7,320 nt of DNA, from NCBI GenBank assembly GCA_021781255.1, contig JAJXXG010001293.1:1-7320 (forward strand). Reading direction: 5' to 3'. The notes beneath the pieces were generated by a model. It was not told the DNA's origin. It saw only the letters and a list, made by a program, of their open reading frames with translations, and made no database searches. Source of the DNA: Acidobacteriota bacterium. GTDB lineage: Bacteria; Acidobacteriota; Terriglobia; Terriglobales; Acidobacteriaceae. Within the stretch, counting starts at the first letter, position 1. Each line of letters starts with the position of its first letter. Positions 1 through 7,100 of this stretch are shown one piece after another. Both the position numbers and the translations under genes were made by a program.

Positions 1-1
1 G

Positions 2-394
2 CTGAGCCGGGGCGCGGCGCGGGCGACCTTTGTGGAGCGGGCTCCGGCGGCGCTGAAGGCGCTGCGCCGCAACCTGGAGCAACTGGGCGTGAAGCAAGGC
101 TACGCGGTGCGGGCGGAGACGGTGGCGTCGTTTCTGCGCCTGGCGGCGAAGGCCGGTCAGGAGCCGGCGCACTACGACGTGGTGTTTCTGGACCCTCCGT
201 ATGACGCGGCGCAGGAGTATGCGGCGACCCTTTTGGGGCTGGGTGGAGGGTCGAAAATTCTGGTTCCGGGAGCGATCGTGGTTGCCGAGCACCGGCGCAA
301 GCAGAGCCTGGAGGAGCTTTACGGGGGCCTCAAGCGGGTGCGGCTGCTGGAGCAGGGCGACGCGGCATTGAGCTTCTACGAAGCCGATTGCTGA
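2..394 (+). CDS. rsmD: 16S rRNA (guanine-N2)-methyltransferase, RsmD family (5' truncated)
   Basis: The reading frame is open from the left edge, and 130 residues are visible before the TGA at 392-394. The first visible residues, LSRGAARATFVERAPAALKA, match the segment after motif I of RsmD-type SAM-dependent methyltransferases, including the acidic residue (E of VERA) expected to contact the SAM ribose. The catalytic motif DPPY is encoded at 191-202 within VVFLDPPYD, as is typical of enzymes that methylate the exocyclic N2 of guanine. The family modifies G966 of 16S rRNA (E. coli numbering) on the small subunit in the cytoplasm. RsmD proteins are usually about 180-190 residues, so roughly 50-60 N-terminal residues, including the glycine-rich SAM loop, lie outside the window. 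A GTG at 32 is internal and is not the true start. In many bacteria coaD follows rsmD; here a lipoprotein gene follows instead. The family call is firm, but the exact target base is inferred from the family. Confidence 0.88.
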   Translation: MSRGAARATFVERAPAALKALRRNLEQLGVKQGYAVRAETVASFLRLAAKAGQEPAHYDVVFLDPPYDAAQEYAATLLGLGGGSKILVPGAIVVAEHRRKQSLEELYGGLKRVRLLEQGDAALSFYEADC

Positions 395-491
395 CCGCTC
401 GACGGGCCTGCGGGCGGGGCGCCGGGAAGGGGCAAAAGATACAGTGGCGACCGGGCGCTATCTTGTGTGAGCGGCGTCACTTTCAATCTCG

Positions 492-520
492 TTGACAGCA
501 GAGGAAAGTAGGAGAAAAAT
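492..520 (+). promoter_or_regulatory. Possible sigma-70 promoter upstream of the lipoprotein gene
   Basis: A perfect -35 hexamer TTGACA lies at 492-497. With a 17-base spacer, the -10 position falls on AAAAAT at 515-520, which matches the consensus at only four of six positions. Transcription would then start near 527 and give a short leader before the GTG at 569. This reading conflicts with translation of the leader ORF that starts at 519; if that ORF is real, the promoter must lie further upstream. The -35 match is seen directly; promoter function is inferred. Confidence 0.25.
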
Positions 521-572
521 GGCGGAGCAAAAGAATGCAAACCGTTCCATGCAGTCTACGGAGGAAACGTGA
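519..572 (+). CDS. Possible 17-residue leader ORF coupled to the lipoprotein gene
   Basis: An ATG at 519 opens 17 codons (MAEQKNANRSMQSTEET) ending in TGA at 570-572. A purine-rich AGGAG-like element (TAGGAG at 509-514) sits four bases upstream, which is close but usable. The stop codon overlaps the GTG start of the downstream lipoprotein gene in the arrangement GTGA (569-572), a typical geometry for translational coupling. The downstream gene's own Shine-Dalgarno sequence, GGAGG at 560-564, lies inside the last codons of this ORF. The peptide is hydrophilic, has no membrane segment or recognisable family, and lacks the runs of one amino acid typical of attenuation leaders. It could be a chance ORF: a short ORF with a moderate ribosome site is not rare, and the TTGACA at 492 could place the transcript start downstream of its ATG. 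Confidence 0.3.
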   Translation: MAEQKNANRSMQSTEET

Positions 573-1144
573 AAAACGTGTTTAAGTTTCAGGCATTGGC
601 GGCTTTGGTGCTACTGGGTGCAAGCGGATTGGTGGCGGGCTGCAAGTCAGCTCCCGACCTGACACAGGATCAAGCGACGGCAATGATTCAAGCCAAATAC
701 GCGAGCAATTCCGGCTCGGCGTTCAACGTTGTGGTGAATGACCGCGGAATGCAGCAGGGCGTGCATGCAAAGTATTGGCTGGGAGTGAAGCGCTACCCCA
801 ACGGCTACTGGGGAGATTTCAAGCTGACTCCGGACGGCGCGAAGGTGGTGAAGCTGCCCGGGGGCGGAGACACGATCCAGTGGCGGCCGGAGAGCCCGAA
901 CGATCCCAACTACTCGGTCACCGTGGTTCCGCTGGCCACAGTGAAGTACAAGGCGCGCGACGTGGGCAACTTGCAAACCCTGGCCGACACTCGAACGGCG
1001 ACTTTTATGGAAGACGCGGATCTGAGCAGCCTGCCGGCGGATTTGCAGAGCATCGCGCAGAATCCCGGCAATACGCTGAGCACGCAGCGCGTGGCGACCT
1101 TCACGCAGGTCAACGGCGCATGGACACTGCAATCGATCCAGTAA
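569..1144 (+). CDS. Putative lipoprotein of unknown function
   Basis: This 191-residue protein begins with a lipoprotein signal peptide: basic start (MKNVFKF), hydrophobic core at residues 9-21, and lipobox VAGC with Cys25 as the predicted lipidated residue. The following residues are Lys-Ser, not the Asp that retains E. coli lipoproteins in the inner membrane, so an outer-membrane location is possible but this rule may not hold here. The mature part is about 167 residues with one extra region of aromatic and glycine content (YWLGVKRYPNGYWGDF, residues 69-84) and a C-terminal stretch ending FTQVNGAWTLQSIQ that resembles a beta-strand with a turn. I do not recognise the family. The GTG start is supported by a strong GGAGG at 560-564, four bases upstream, and by the signal peptide that begins there. 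The gene converges on the minus-strand gene at 1392-2159, with a shared hairpin between them. No catalytic motif is visible, so no function is proposed. Confidence 0.85.
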   Translation: MKNVFKFQALAALVLLGASGLVAGCKSAPDLTQDQATAMIQAKYASNSGSAFNVVVNDRGMQQGVHAKYWLGVKRYPNGYWGDFKLTPDGAKVVKLPGGGDTIQWRPESPNDPNYSVTVVPLATVKYKARDVGNLQTLADTRTATFMEDADLSSLPADLQSIAQNPGNTLSTQRVATFTQVNGAWTLQSIQ

Positions 1145-1324
1145 CATCGGGCGGGGCGGACCATGTCGTGGAGTGCCTGGCGGATTGCAGACTACGATGG
1201 AACGACAGGAGACAGCGCTAAAAGCGGTTGCAGGAGACCGGAACCGTGAACCGGCGGCATTGCGGAGAGCCGACGAGCAGGTACATGGATCGGCAATGCC
1301 CCAGCGGCAAAGGTGAAAAGCAGG

Positions 1325-1370
1325 AAAACATGCCGGCCGGATACGGGTCGTATCCGGCCGGCATGTTTTT
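1325..1370. terminator. Bidirectional rho-independent terminator between convergent genes
   Basis: A perfect 20-base inverted repeat has its left arm at 1325-1344 and its right arm at 1350-1369. A further G-C pair (1345 with 1349) leaves a three-base loop. The stem is capped by CCGGCCGGATAC and its complement and flanked by AAAA on the left and TTTTT on the right (1366-1370), so it reads as a hairpin plus T-tract on both strands. It lies 22 bases beyond the stop of the minus-strand gene and about 180 bases beyond the stop of the plus-strand lipoprotein gene. That spacing fits a terminator shared by two convergent genes, primarily serving the minus-strand one. The T-tract is stronger in the plus direction; on the minus strand it is four Ts followed by a broken T-rich run. 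Confidence 0.88.
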
Positions 1371-1391
1371 GCAAGAGGGGCGGGATGCGAC

Positions 1392-2159
1392 CTACTGCGG
1401 CGGCGGCGGAGACGCATCCGCGGGAGATCCCATGCTCCCGTTCTGCCGTGGAGCGACGATTGCGCCGCCATCGTGAATGGCGGCTGCCGTGAAGACACCG
1501 TCCTTCACACCACCGTCGGCGCGAAGCATGTCACCCACTTGAATATCGGCAAGCGTGACCGGATCGCGGCGGCGGCGAAAGGTGGTGTTTTCATCGACAG
1601 CGACGTTATGGGCGGCATGATCGAGCGTACCGGTGAGAACGATGGTGGTTCCATTGATCGCAGTGACCTTGCCCTGCAGCCAGGTCTTCCCGAAGTTCGC
1701 TTCCATCTGCTCCATGCGCTGAGCGGTTTCAGGATCGAGGAGCATCACGCGCAAGGCGCTTACCGACTTTGCGGCTGCGTCGATGCTGCCCATGGCGGTA
1801 ACAGCGTCGCCGGCCTTGATGGCGGTAGCCTGAATGGGCTCGGGCGGGCTGCCGCCGTTACGACCGCGGCCGTAGCCTGCGCCTCCCATGCCGGAAGCCT
1901 GCTTGACGAAGCGCGTATTGGAGCTGAACCGGACGGTGTAGAGATCGCCGAGGGGAGTTTTGACGGTGTAATGGTCGGCGGCAACCTCAGTAACGGTGCC
2001 GAGCACGCCACGGTCCATCATGCCCATGGCTCCTCCGCCCATGGGCCCAAAAGCGGGGCGCTGCGGAGCCGCGACGCCGGCCGCGCCAGGGTCCTGAGCG
2101 GCAGCGGTCGCGACCAGGACCAATGCGGAAAGCATGGCGAACAAAAGACGATGTTTCAT
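1392..2159 (-). CDS. Exported protein with two DUF5666-like domains
   Basis: This 255-residue protein starts at ATG (2157-2159 on the plus strand), with TGGAG (plus-strand positions 2166-2170) six bases upstream. A Sec signal peptide spans residues 1-21, with a likely cleavage at ATAAA-QD. After a Pro/Gly/Met-rich linker (residues 22-50, including GPMGGGAMGMM) come two similar beta-rich units. Unit one, at about 51-141, begins GVLGTVTEVAADHYTVKTPLG and contains IKAGDAVTAMG. Unit two, at about 162-231, begins LQGKVTAINGTTIVLTG and contains IQVGDMLRADG. The shared pattern (G-x-V-T-x-I/V, then T-x-F, then a G-D turn) resembles DUF5666 domains of unknown function. Unit one carries a Gly-rich insert (residues 88-104). 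The tail is proline-rich (PPPPQ). The protein should act outside the cytoplasm, in the periplasm or on the surface. The Met-rich linker could bind metal, but that is only speculation. Domain assignment is by pattern, not by search. Confidence 0.82.
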   Translation of the reverse strand: MKHRLLFAMLSALVLVATAAAQDPGAAGVAAPQRPAFGPMGGGAMGMMDRGVLGTVTEVAADHYTVKTPLGDLYTVRFSSNTRFVKQASGMGGAGYGRGRNGGSPPEPIQATAIKAGDAVTAMGSIDAAAKSVSALRVMLLDPETAQRMEQMEANFGKTWLQGKVTAINGTTIVLTGTLDHAAHNVAVDENTTFRRRRDPVTLADIQVGDMLRADGGVKDGVFTAAAIHDGGAIVAPRQNGSMGSPADASPPPPQ

Positions 2160-2784
2160 ATTGCACTCCAGGGGTGGCTAGAGAGCCAACCACTGAGATA
2201 GACGGAAAAAGCAGGGGGCCGGACCAGGTATCGCCCTTTAGGGATGGCGAGCGTTGCGCCGTTCGGCGAGGATTTGCTCGAAGCCGGGGTGGGAGCGGCA
2301 GCGGAATGGCGCAAATTGTCCCGAATTCTTATCCGGCCGCATGACAATCCGGACCGGGGAGCTCTTTGGGGGGAACCGGATGGGGCGGAGCGGCGTACCA
2401 ACGATGTGCGCTATTCTCGTGGGTAGGCTATCGAACAGCGTCTGGATCCTTGAGAGTGGCGGGTTTGTGTTTTGCCGCAAAGTTCCTGTTCCCGGGCATG
2501 GCATGCGAGACGCGAGAAGAGCGGCGGGTTTTGCGGGCATGCGCCGCGGGACGGGGAGCCTGGCAGGAGTGGTTGCGCATGGGATTGCAGTTCGACGCCT
2601 CAATGTTCCTGCCGGCGTTTTCGGGTTAACTTGCACACTGTGAAGCCGCAGCGAGCGGACGCGGCTGCGCGCGGGCGCAACCGGGCGCGAGGCACGGCAC
2701 TGCGCCGGCGGGCGGCGGCAGACAAAGCGCAAACCAGCGCCAGGCGCATGTGAAGATAGGTACAGCGACCAGAGGACAAACCAA
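2160..2784. other. Non-coding gap between divergent genes
   Basis: These 625 bases separate the start of the DUF5666-like gene (minus strand) from the start of the adaptor gene (plus strand), so both promoter regions should lie here. I find no convincing gene. The longest open frames are Arg/Gly/Cys-rich with no Shine-Dalgarno sequence and no family resemblance. Small symmetric elements are present: ATTGTC at 2315-2320 facing GACAAT at 2343-2348, the 11-base palindrome TTTGC-C-GCAAA at 2471-2481, and GCGGCG at 2521-2526 facing CGCCGC at 2542-2547. Each is short enough to occur by chance. No clear -35/-10 pair was found on either strand. Confidence 0.6.
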
Positions 2785-3885
2785 GTGACGCAGACAGATC
2801 GGTGGTTACGCACAATTGCAATGGGGTGCCTGGCGATAACTCTGCTGGCCGGGGGCTGCAAGAAGCAGCCCCCGGCAGCGACGGGGCCGGCGATGCAGGG
2901 GCTTCCGGTGCAGACCTTTACGGTTGCCATGGAGCCCGTGGCGCAGAGCAATGAGTATGTGGCGACGATCAAGTCGCGGCGCTCGGCAACGATCCAGCCG
3001 CAGGTGAGTGGACCGCTGACCGGGATCCGCGTGCGGTCAGGCGACCAGGTAAAGACCGGCCAGGCGCTGATGGAGATCGATCCGCGGCAGCAGCAGGCGC
3101 AGGTGGCCTCACTGCGGGCCACGGAGCGGCAAAAGAAGGCTCTGTTCGACTACGTCACCATCGAGCGGGAGCGGCAGCGGAAGCTGTTCGATGCCGGGGT
3201 GACGAGCCGGGACACCTACGACCAGGCGCAACAGGCATTCGAGAATGCAAAGGCGGATTACGAAGCGGCGGTGGAGTCGCGGAAGACGCAGGAGCAACTG
3301 CTGGATTACTACACCGTGCGCGCGCCCTTCGACGGCATTGTGGGCGACATTCCGGTGCACGTGGGCGACTACGTGACCACGGCGACGATGCTGACCACGG
3401 TGGACGAGAACAAGGATCTGGAAGCGTATGTATATATCCCTACGGAACGCGCCGCCGCGGTGCACATGGGGCTGGGCATCGATCTGACCGACAACAGCGA
3501 CAAGCTGCTGGAGAAGACCGCGGTCGATTTCGTTTCTCCAGAGGTGGACAGCACGCTGCAGGGGATTCTGGTGAAGGCCCCGGTAAGGTCGGGGGCGGAG
3601 ATTCTGCGCAATGCGCAGATCGTGAAGGCCCGAGTCATCTGGAGCACGAAGCCGATGGCCGTGGTTCCGGTGCTGGCGGTGATCCGGCAGGGCGAAGAGA
3701 GCTTTGTTTTCGTGATGCAGAAGCAGAACGGAATGATGGTGGCGCATCGCACGCCGGTGACGCTGGGCGCGACGGTGGGCAATAACTACTCGATCGTCTC
3801 CGGTCTGAGCGCGGGCGATCACGTCATTGTTACGGGCACGCAGTTCCTCGTGGATGGCATGCCCGTGATTCCCCTGGGCAAGTAG
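2785..3885 (+). CDS. RND efflux periplasmic adaptor (membrane-fusion protein), lipoprotein
   Basis: This 366-residue protein is an AcrA/MexA-type adaptor that links an inner-membrane RND pump to an outer-membrane channel. A signal peptide with hydrophobic core (residues 11-22) ends in LLAGGC with Cys25 as the likely lipidated residue; Gly at -2 and Ala at -3 make the lipobox slightly atypical. The first half of the lipoyl/barrel-sandwich domain lies at about 66-100 (IQPQVSGPLTGIRVRSGDQV). An alpha-helical hairpin follows at about 102-172, and the second lipoyl half at about 174-200 (YYTVRAPFDGIVGDIPVHVG). A beta-barrel (about 205-285) and a C-terminal membrane-proximal domain complete it. The hairpin contains R130-x3-L134-x6-S141, the RLS motif that docks TolC-family channels. 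Length is normal for the family. The GTG start has AGAGGA at 2771-2776, eight bases upstream, and gives a complete signal peptide. The pump gene follows after 237 bases. Substrate range cannot be read from the adaptor. Confidence 0.93.
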   Translation: MTQTDRWLRTIAMGCLAITLLAGGCKKQPPAATGPAMQGLPVQTFTVAMEPVAQSNEYVATIKSRRSATIQPQVSGPLTGIRVRSGDQVKTGQALMEIDPRQQQAQVASLRATERQKKALFDYVTIERERQRKLFDAGVTSRDTYDQAQQAFENAKADYEAAVESRKTQEQLLDYYTVRAPFDGIVGDIPVHVGDYVTTATMLTTVDENKDLEAYVYIPTERAAAVHMGLGIDLTDNSDKLLEKTAVDFVSPEVDSTLQGILVKAPVRSGAEILRNAQIVKARVIWSTKPMAVVPVLAVIRQGEESFVFVMQKQNGMMVAHRTPVTLGATVGNNYSIVSGLSAGDHVIVTGTQFLVDGMPVIPLGK

Positions 3886-3900
3886 ACAGGGACGTTTTTT
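3872..3900 (+). terminator. Weak hairpin plus T-run at the end of the adaptor gene (possible attenuator)
   Basis: CCCTG at 3872-3876 can pair with CAGGG at 3887-3891 across a ten-base loop that contains the adaptor stop codon. Three bases later comes a run of six Ts (3895-3900). The five-pair stem is short for an intrinsic terminator and overlaps the coding end, so ribosomes would disturb it. It might cause partial termination between adaptor and pump, or the T-run may be incidental. Confidence 0.25.
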
Positions 3901-4122
3901 GCGTATCGTTGCGCGCAGGCGGAGAAGCGGAGCGACGAAGGAAGAGAGCCGACGGCACAGGCAACTTTTCCCGGCAGGCAACCCGGAAGAAGCTAAAGCG
4001 CAAGGACGGCAAGGGCACTTGAGCAACCCGCTTCGAGCGGCGGACCAGTTCCCCAGTCCAGCGCGAGCCACAACAATCCTGGTTTTGCTCCAGCGCCTAC
4101 CAGGCAGGAAAGAGAGCTAGCT
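3886..4122 (+). other. Unusual 237-base spacer between adaptor and pump genes
   Basis: Adaptor and RND pump genes are normally separated by a few bases, so this spacer is long. It begins with the T-run described at 3895-3900. It contains a small hairpin, CCGCT-TCG-AGCGG, at 4028-4040, and another, GCCT-ACC-AGGC, at 4095-4105 just before the pump's ribosome site. A 73-codon open frame (3899-4120) could start at TTG, but it has no Shine-Dalgarno sequence, is Arg-rich and resembles no family, so I do not call it a gene. I found no clear promoter. The spacer may hold an internal regulatory site, or a remnant of a lost gene. Confidence 0.5.
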
Positions 4123-4125
4123 TTG
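4106..4125 (+). promoter_or_regulatory. Weak ribosome binding site and TTG start of the RND pump
   Basis: The pump starts at TTG (4123-4125). Upstream are AGGA at 4106-4109, 13 bases from the start and rather far, and GAGAG at 4112-4116, six bases away but a poor match to anti-Shine-Dalgarno. A rare start codon with a weak site suggests modest translation of the pump relative to the adaptor, whose GTG has a better site. This is an inference from sequence only. Confidence 0.4.
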
Positions 4126-7100
4126 TTTGTTGATTTTTTCATTCATCGCCCGGTTTTTGCCACGGTCTGCGCCCTGATGATCATTCTGGCGGGCGCGGTA
4201 TGCATTCCTACGCTGCCCATATCGATGTACCCCACGCTGGCGCCGCCGGTCGTATCGGTGACGGCCACGTATGTAGGCGCCGATGCGGAGACGGTGGAGA
4301 AGGCAGTTACGATTCCGCTGGAAGAGTCGATCAACGGCGTCGAGGGGATGCGCTACATCAGCTCGTCAAGCACCAACAGCGGGACATGCGAGATCGACAT
4401 CACGTTCCAGACGGGGTACAACCTGGATATCGCGGCGGTGGATGTGCAGAACCGCGTGGCCAGCGTGGAGGGACGACTTCCGGGCGAGGTGGTTTCGACG
4501 GGAATCGACATCGTGAAATCGAACTCGAATTTCGTATTCGGGGCGGGATTTTTCACGCGGGACGGACGGTACTCGAGCGAATACATCTCAAATTATCTGG
4601 ATGTTTACGTCAAGGATGCACTGAAGCGAATCCCCGGGGTCGGGGATGTGATGATCTTTGGCGAGCGCAAGTACGCGATGCGGGTATGGCTCGATCCGGT
4701 GCGCCTGGCGGCACGCAACCTGACGGCGACCGATGTGGTGAGCGCGCTGGCGGAGCAGAACGTTGAAGTTCCGGCGGGCCAGCTTGGGCAGCCGCCGGCC
4801 GACTCGAAGCAGGCGTTCCAGATTCCGGTGCGCGTTGTGGGAAGGCTTTCGAGCCCGGAAGAGTTCGACAAAATCATCGTGAAGGACTCCGCCAACGGCC
4901 TGGTGCTCCTGAAGGACGTAGGCCACGCGGAGGTGGGCGCGGAGGACTACAGCACGCTGCTTGAGTATGGCGGCCACACGGCAATGGGCATCGGCGTGCA
5001 GCAGCTTTCGAACGCCAACGCGCTGGACGTGGACCGCAAGGCGAAGGCGGCGCTGGCGGAGCTTTCCAAGAGCTTCCCGCCCGGACTTGAATACGCGATC
5101 GCCTTTGACTCGACCACGGCCGTGGGCGAATCGATCCGAGAGGTGCTGATTACGCTGATCGAGGCCATCGTCATCGTCATCGCGGTGATCTTTCTGTTTC
5201 TGCTCGACTGGCGGGCCACGATCATTCCCGCGGTCACGATTCCGGTTTCACTCATCGGGACGTTTGCGTTTATCAAACTCTTTGACTTTTCGATCAACTC
5301 ACTGACGCTGTTCGGCATCACGCTGGCGACGGGGCTGGTCGTGGACGACGCCATCGTGGTGATCGAGAATGTGCAGCGGCACATTCACATGGAGCACTCA
5401 AACGCCCATGAAGCGACGTCACGCGCGATGCGCGAGGTGACCAGCGCGGTTATCGCCACATCGCTGGTGCTGATCGCGGTGTTTGTGCCGGTGTCGTTCT
5501 TTCCCGGCACCACGGGCATCCTGTACCGGCAATTCTCGCTGACCATCGCGTTTTCGATTGCCATCTCGGCGTTCAACGCACTCACGCTTTCGCCGGCGCT
5601 CTCGGCGCTGTTTCTGCGCGGCGAAGAAGCCCGGCCGCACCAACTGGACTTTCTGCACATCGATTTTGTTGCGCGCGCATTTGCCGCGTGCATCCACGGC
5701 GCCGACAACTTTATCACTTGGCTGGGCAGAACCTACGCACGGGTGATTCATGTGGCGCTGCAACTGCGCTACGTTCTGCTGCTGGTGTTTATTGCCGGGC
5801 TTGGCGCAACAGCGTGGATGTACAAGTCCGTTCCCACGGGCTTTATTCCGCAGGAGGACCAGGGCTACTTCATGGTGATTGTGCAGGCGCCTCCGGGCTC
5901 CTCACTGAACTACACCACGGCGCTGGCCGAACGCGCGGAGGCGGTTGTTGCCCAGAATCCGGGTGTGGGCGGCCTGTTTGCGGTTGTAGGCTTCAGCCTG
6001 GCGGGAAGCTCGTCGAACGCAGGCATGATGTTTATCAACACGAGCCCGCCTCCGGGTCATCATGGAAAATGGCCGACAACGACGGAGATCGTGAAGGATG
6101 TGGCGCCGAAGCTGCAGATGCTGATGTTCGCCCCGAGCGGCGGGCTGGTGGAGGCATTCGAGCCGCCCGCGGTTCAGGGCGTAGGCAGCTTTGGCGGATT
6201 CCAGTTCATGCTGCAGGACGAGGGCGGCAATTCCCTGGGCGACCTGGACCGGATCGCTCACCAGATTGTGGGCGCAGGCGGCGCGCACAAGGAACTGACG
6301 AACCTCTTCACGACATTTTCCGCAAACGATCCGCAAGAGCTGGTGACCATCGACCGCGCGAAGGCGAAGGCGATGGGAGTGCCGCTTTCGCAGATTTCCA
6401 CGACGCTGAACGTCTTCATGGGCTCGGAGTACATTAACGACTTCGACTACAACAACCGCACCTACCGGGTATTTGTGCAGGCCGATCAGCCGTTCCGCAT
6501 GAATGCCGGCGATCTGCACAGCTACTATGTGCGCTCCGACGGCGGCCAGATGGTGCCGCTGGACAATCTGGTAGCGGTGAGCGAGAGCGCGGGTCCGCCG
6601 GTGATAGAGCACTACAATCTTTTCCGCGCGGTGGAGATCGACGGCTCGGCAGCGACGGGCTACAGTTCGGGCCAGGCCATTGCAGGCATGGAGAAGCTGG
6701 CAACCGACAATATGATGCGCGGCATGAAGTATGAATGGACGGGCTTGACGCTGGACGAGATCGAATCGGGCGGCAAGGCGCTGCTGATCTTCGGGCTGGG
6801 CATTCTGGTTGTGTATCTGACGCTCTGCGCGCAGTACGAGAGCTTCGCGCTGCCCTTCATTATTCTGCTGGCAGTGCCCATGGCGGTGCTGGGCGCGCTG
6901 GGGCTGGTTTCGCTGCGGGGCTATGCCAACGATGTGTATTGCCAGATCGGGCTGGTGATGTTGATTGGGCTTTCGGCCAAGAACTCAATTCTGATTGTCG
7001 AGTTTGCCGAGCAGTTGCGGCGCAAGGGGCGTTCGATTGCCGAGGCCGCCATTGAGGCCGGCGAGCTGCGTCTGCGGCCGATTCTGATGACTTCGTTCGC

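Noticed and set aside
467..480. GTGA-N6-TCAC inverted repeat upstream of the lipoprotein gene
   Set aside because: It has only four paired bases per arm and a mismatched centre; this occurs often by chance and matches no operator I can name.
1473..2201. 242-codon plus-strand frame opposite the DUF5666-like gene
   Set aside because: The minus-strand frame has a signal peptide, a ribosome site and a repeated domain pattern, so the plus-strand frame is an antisense shadow.
2254..2643. 129-codon plus-strand open frame in the gap
   Set aside because: It starts at TTG without a Shine-Dalgarno sequence, is rich in Arg, Gly and Cys, and has no recognisable motif. It is best explained as a chance open frame in GC-rich DNA.
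3109..4071. 320-codon minus-strand frame opposite the adaptor gene
   Set aside because: It is His/Arg-rich and overlaps a gene with a clear family, lipobox and RLS motif; it is a shadow produced by codon bias.
3899..4120. 73-codon open frame between adaptor and pump
   Set aside because: It has a TTG start directly in the T-run, no ribosome site, and Arg-rich composition with no fold-like pattern. It could be an eroded gene but nothing supports that.
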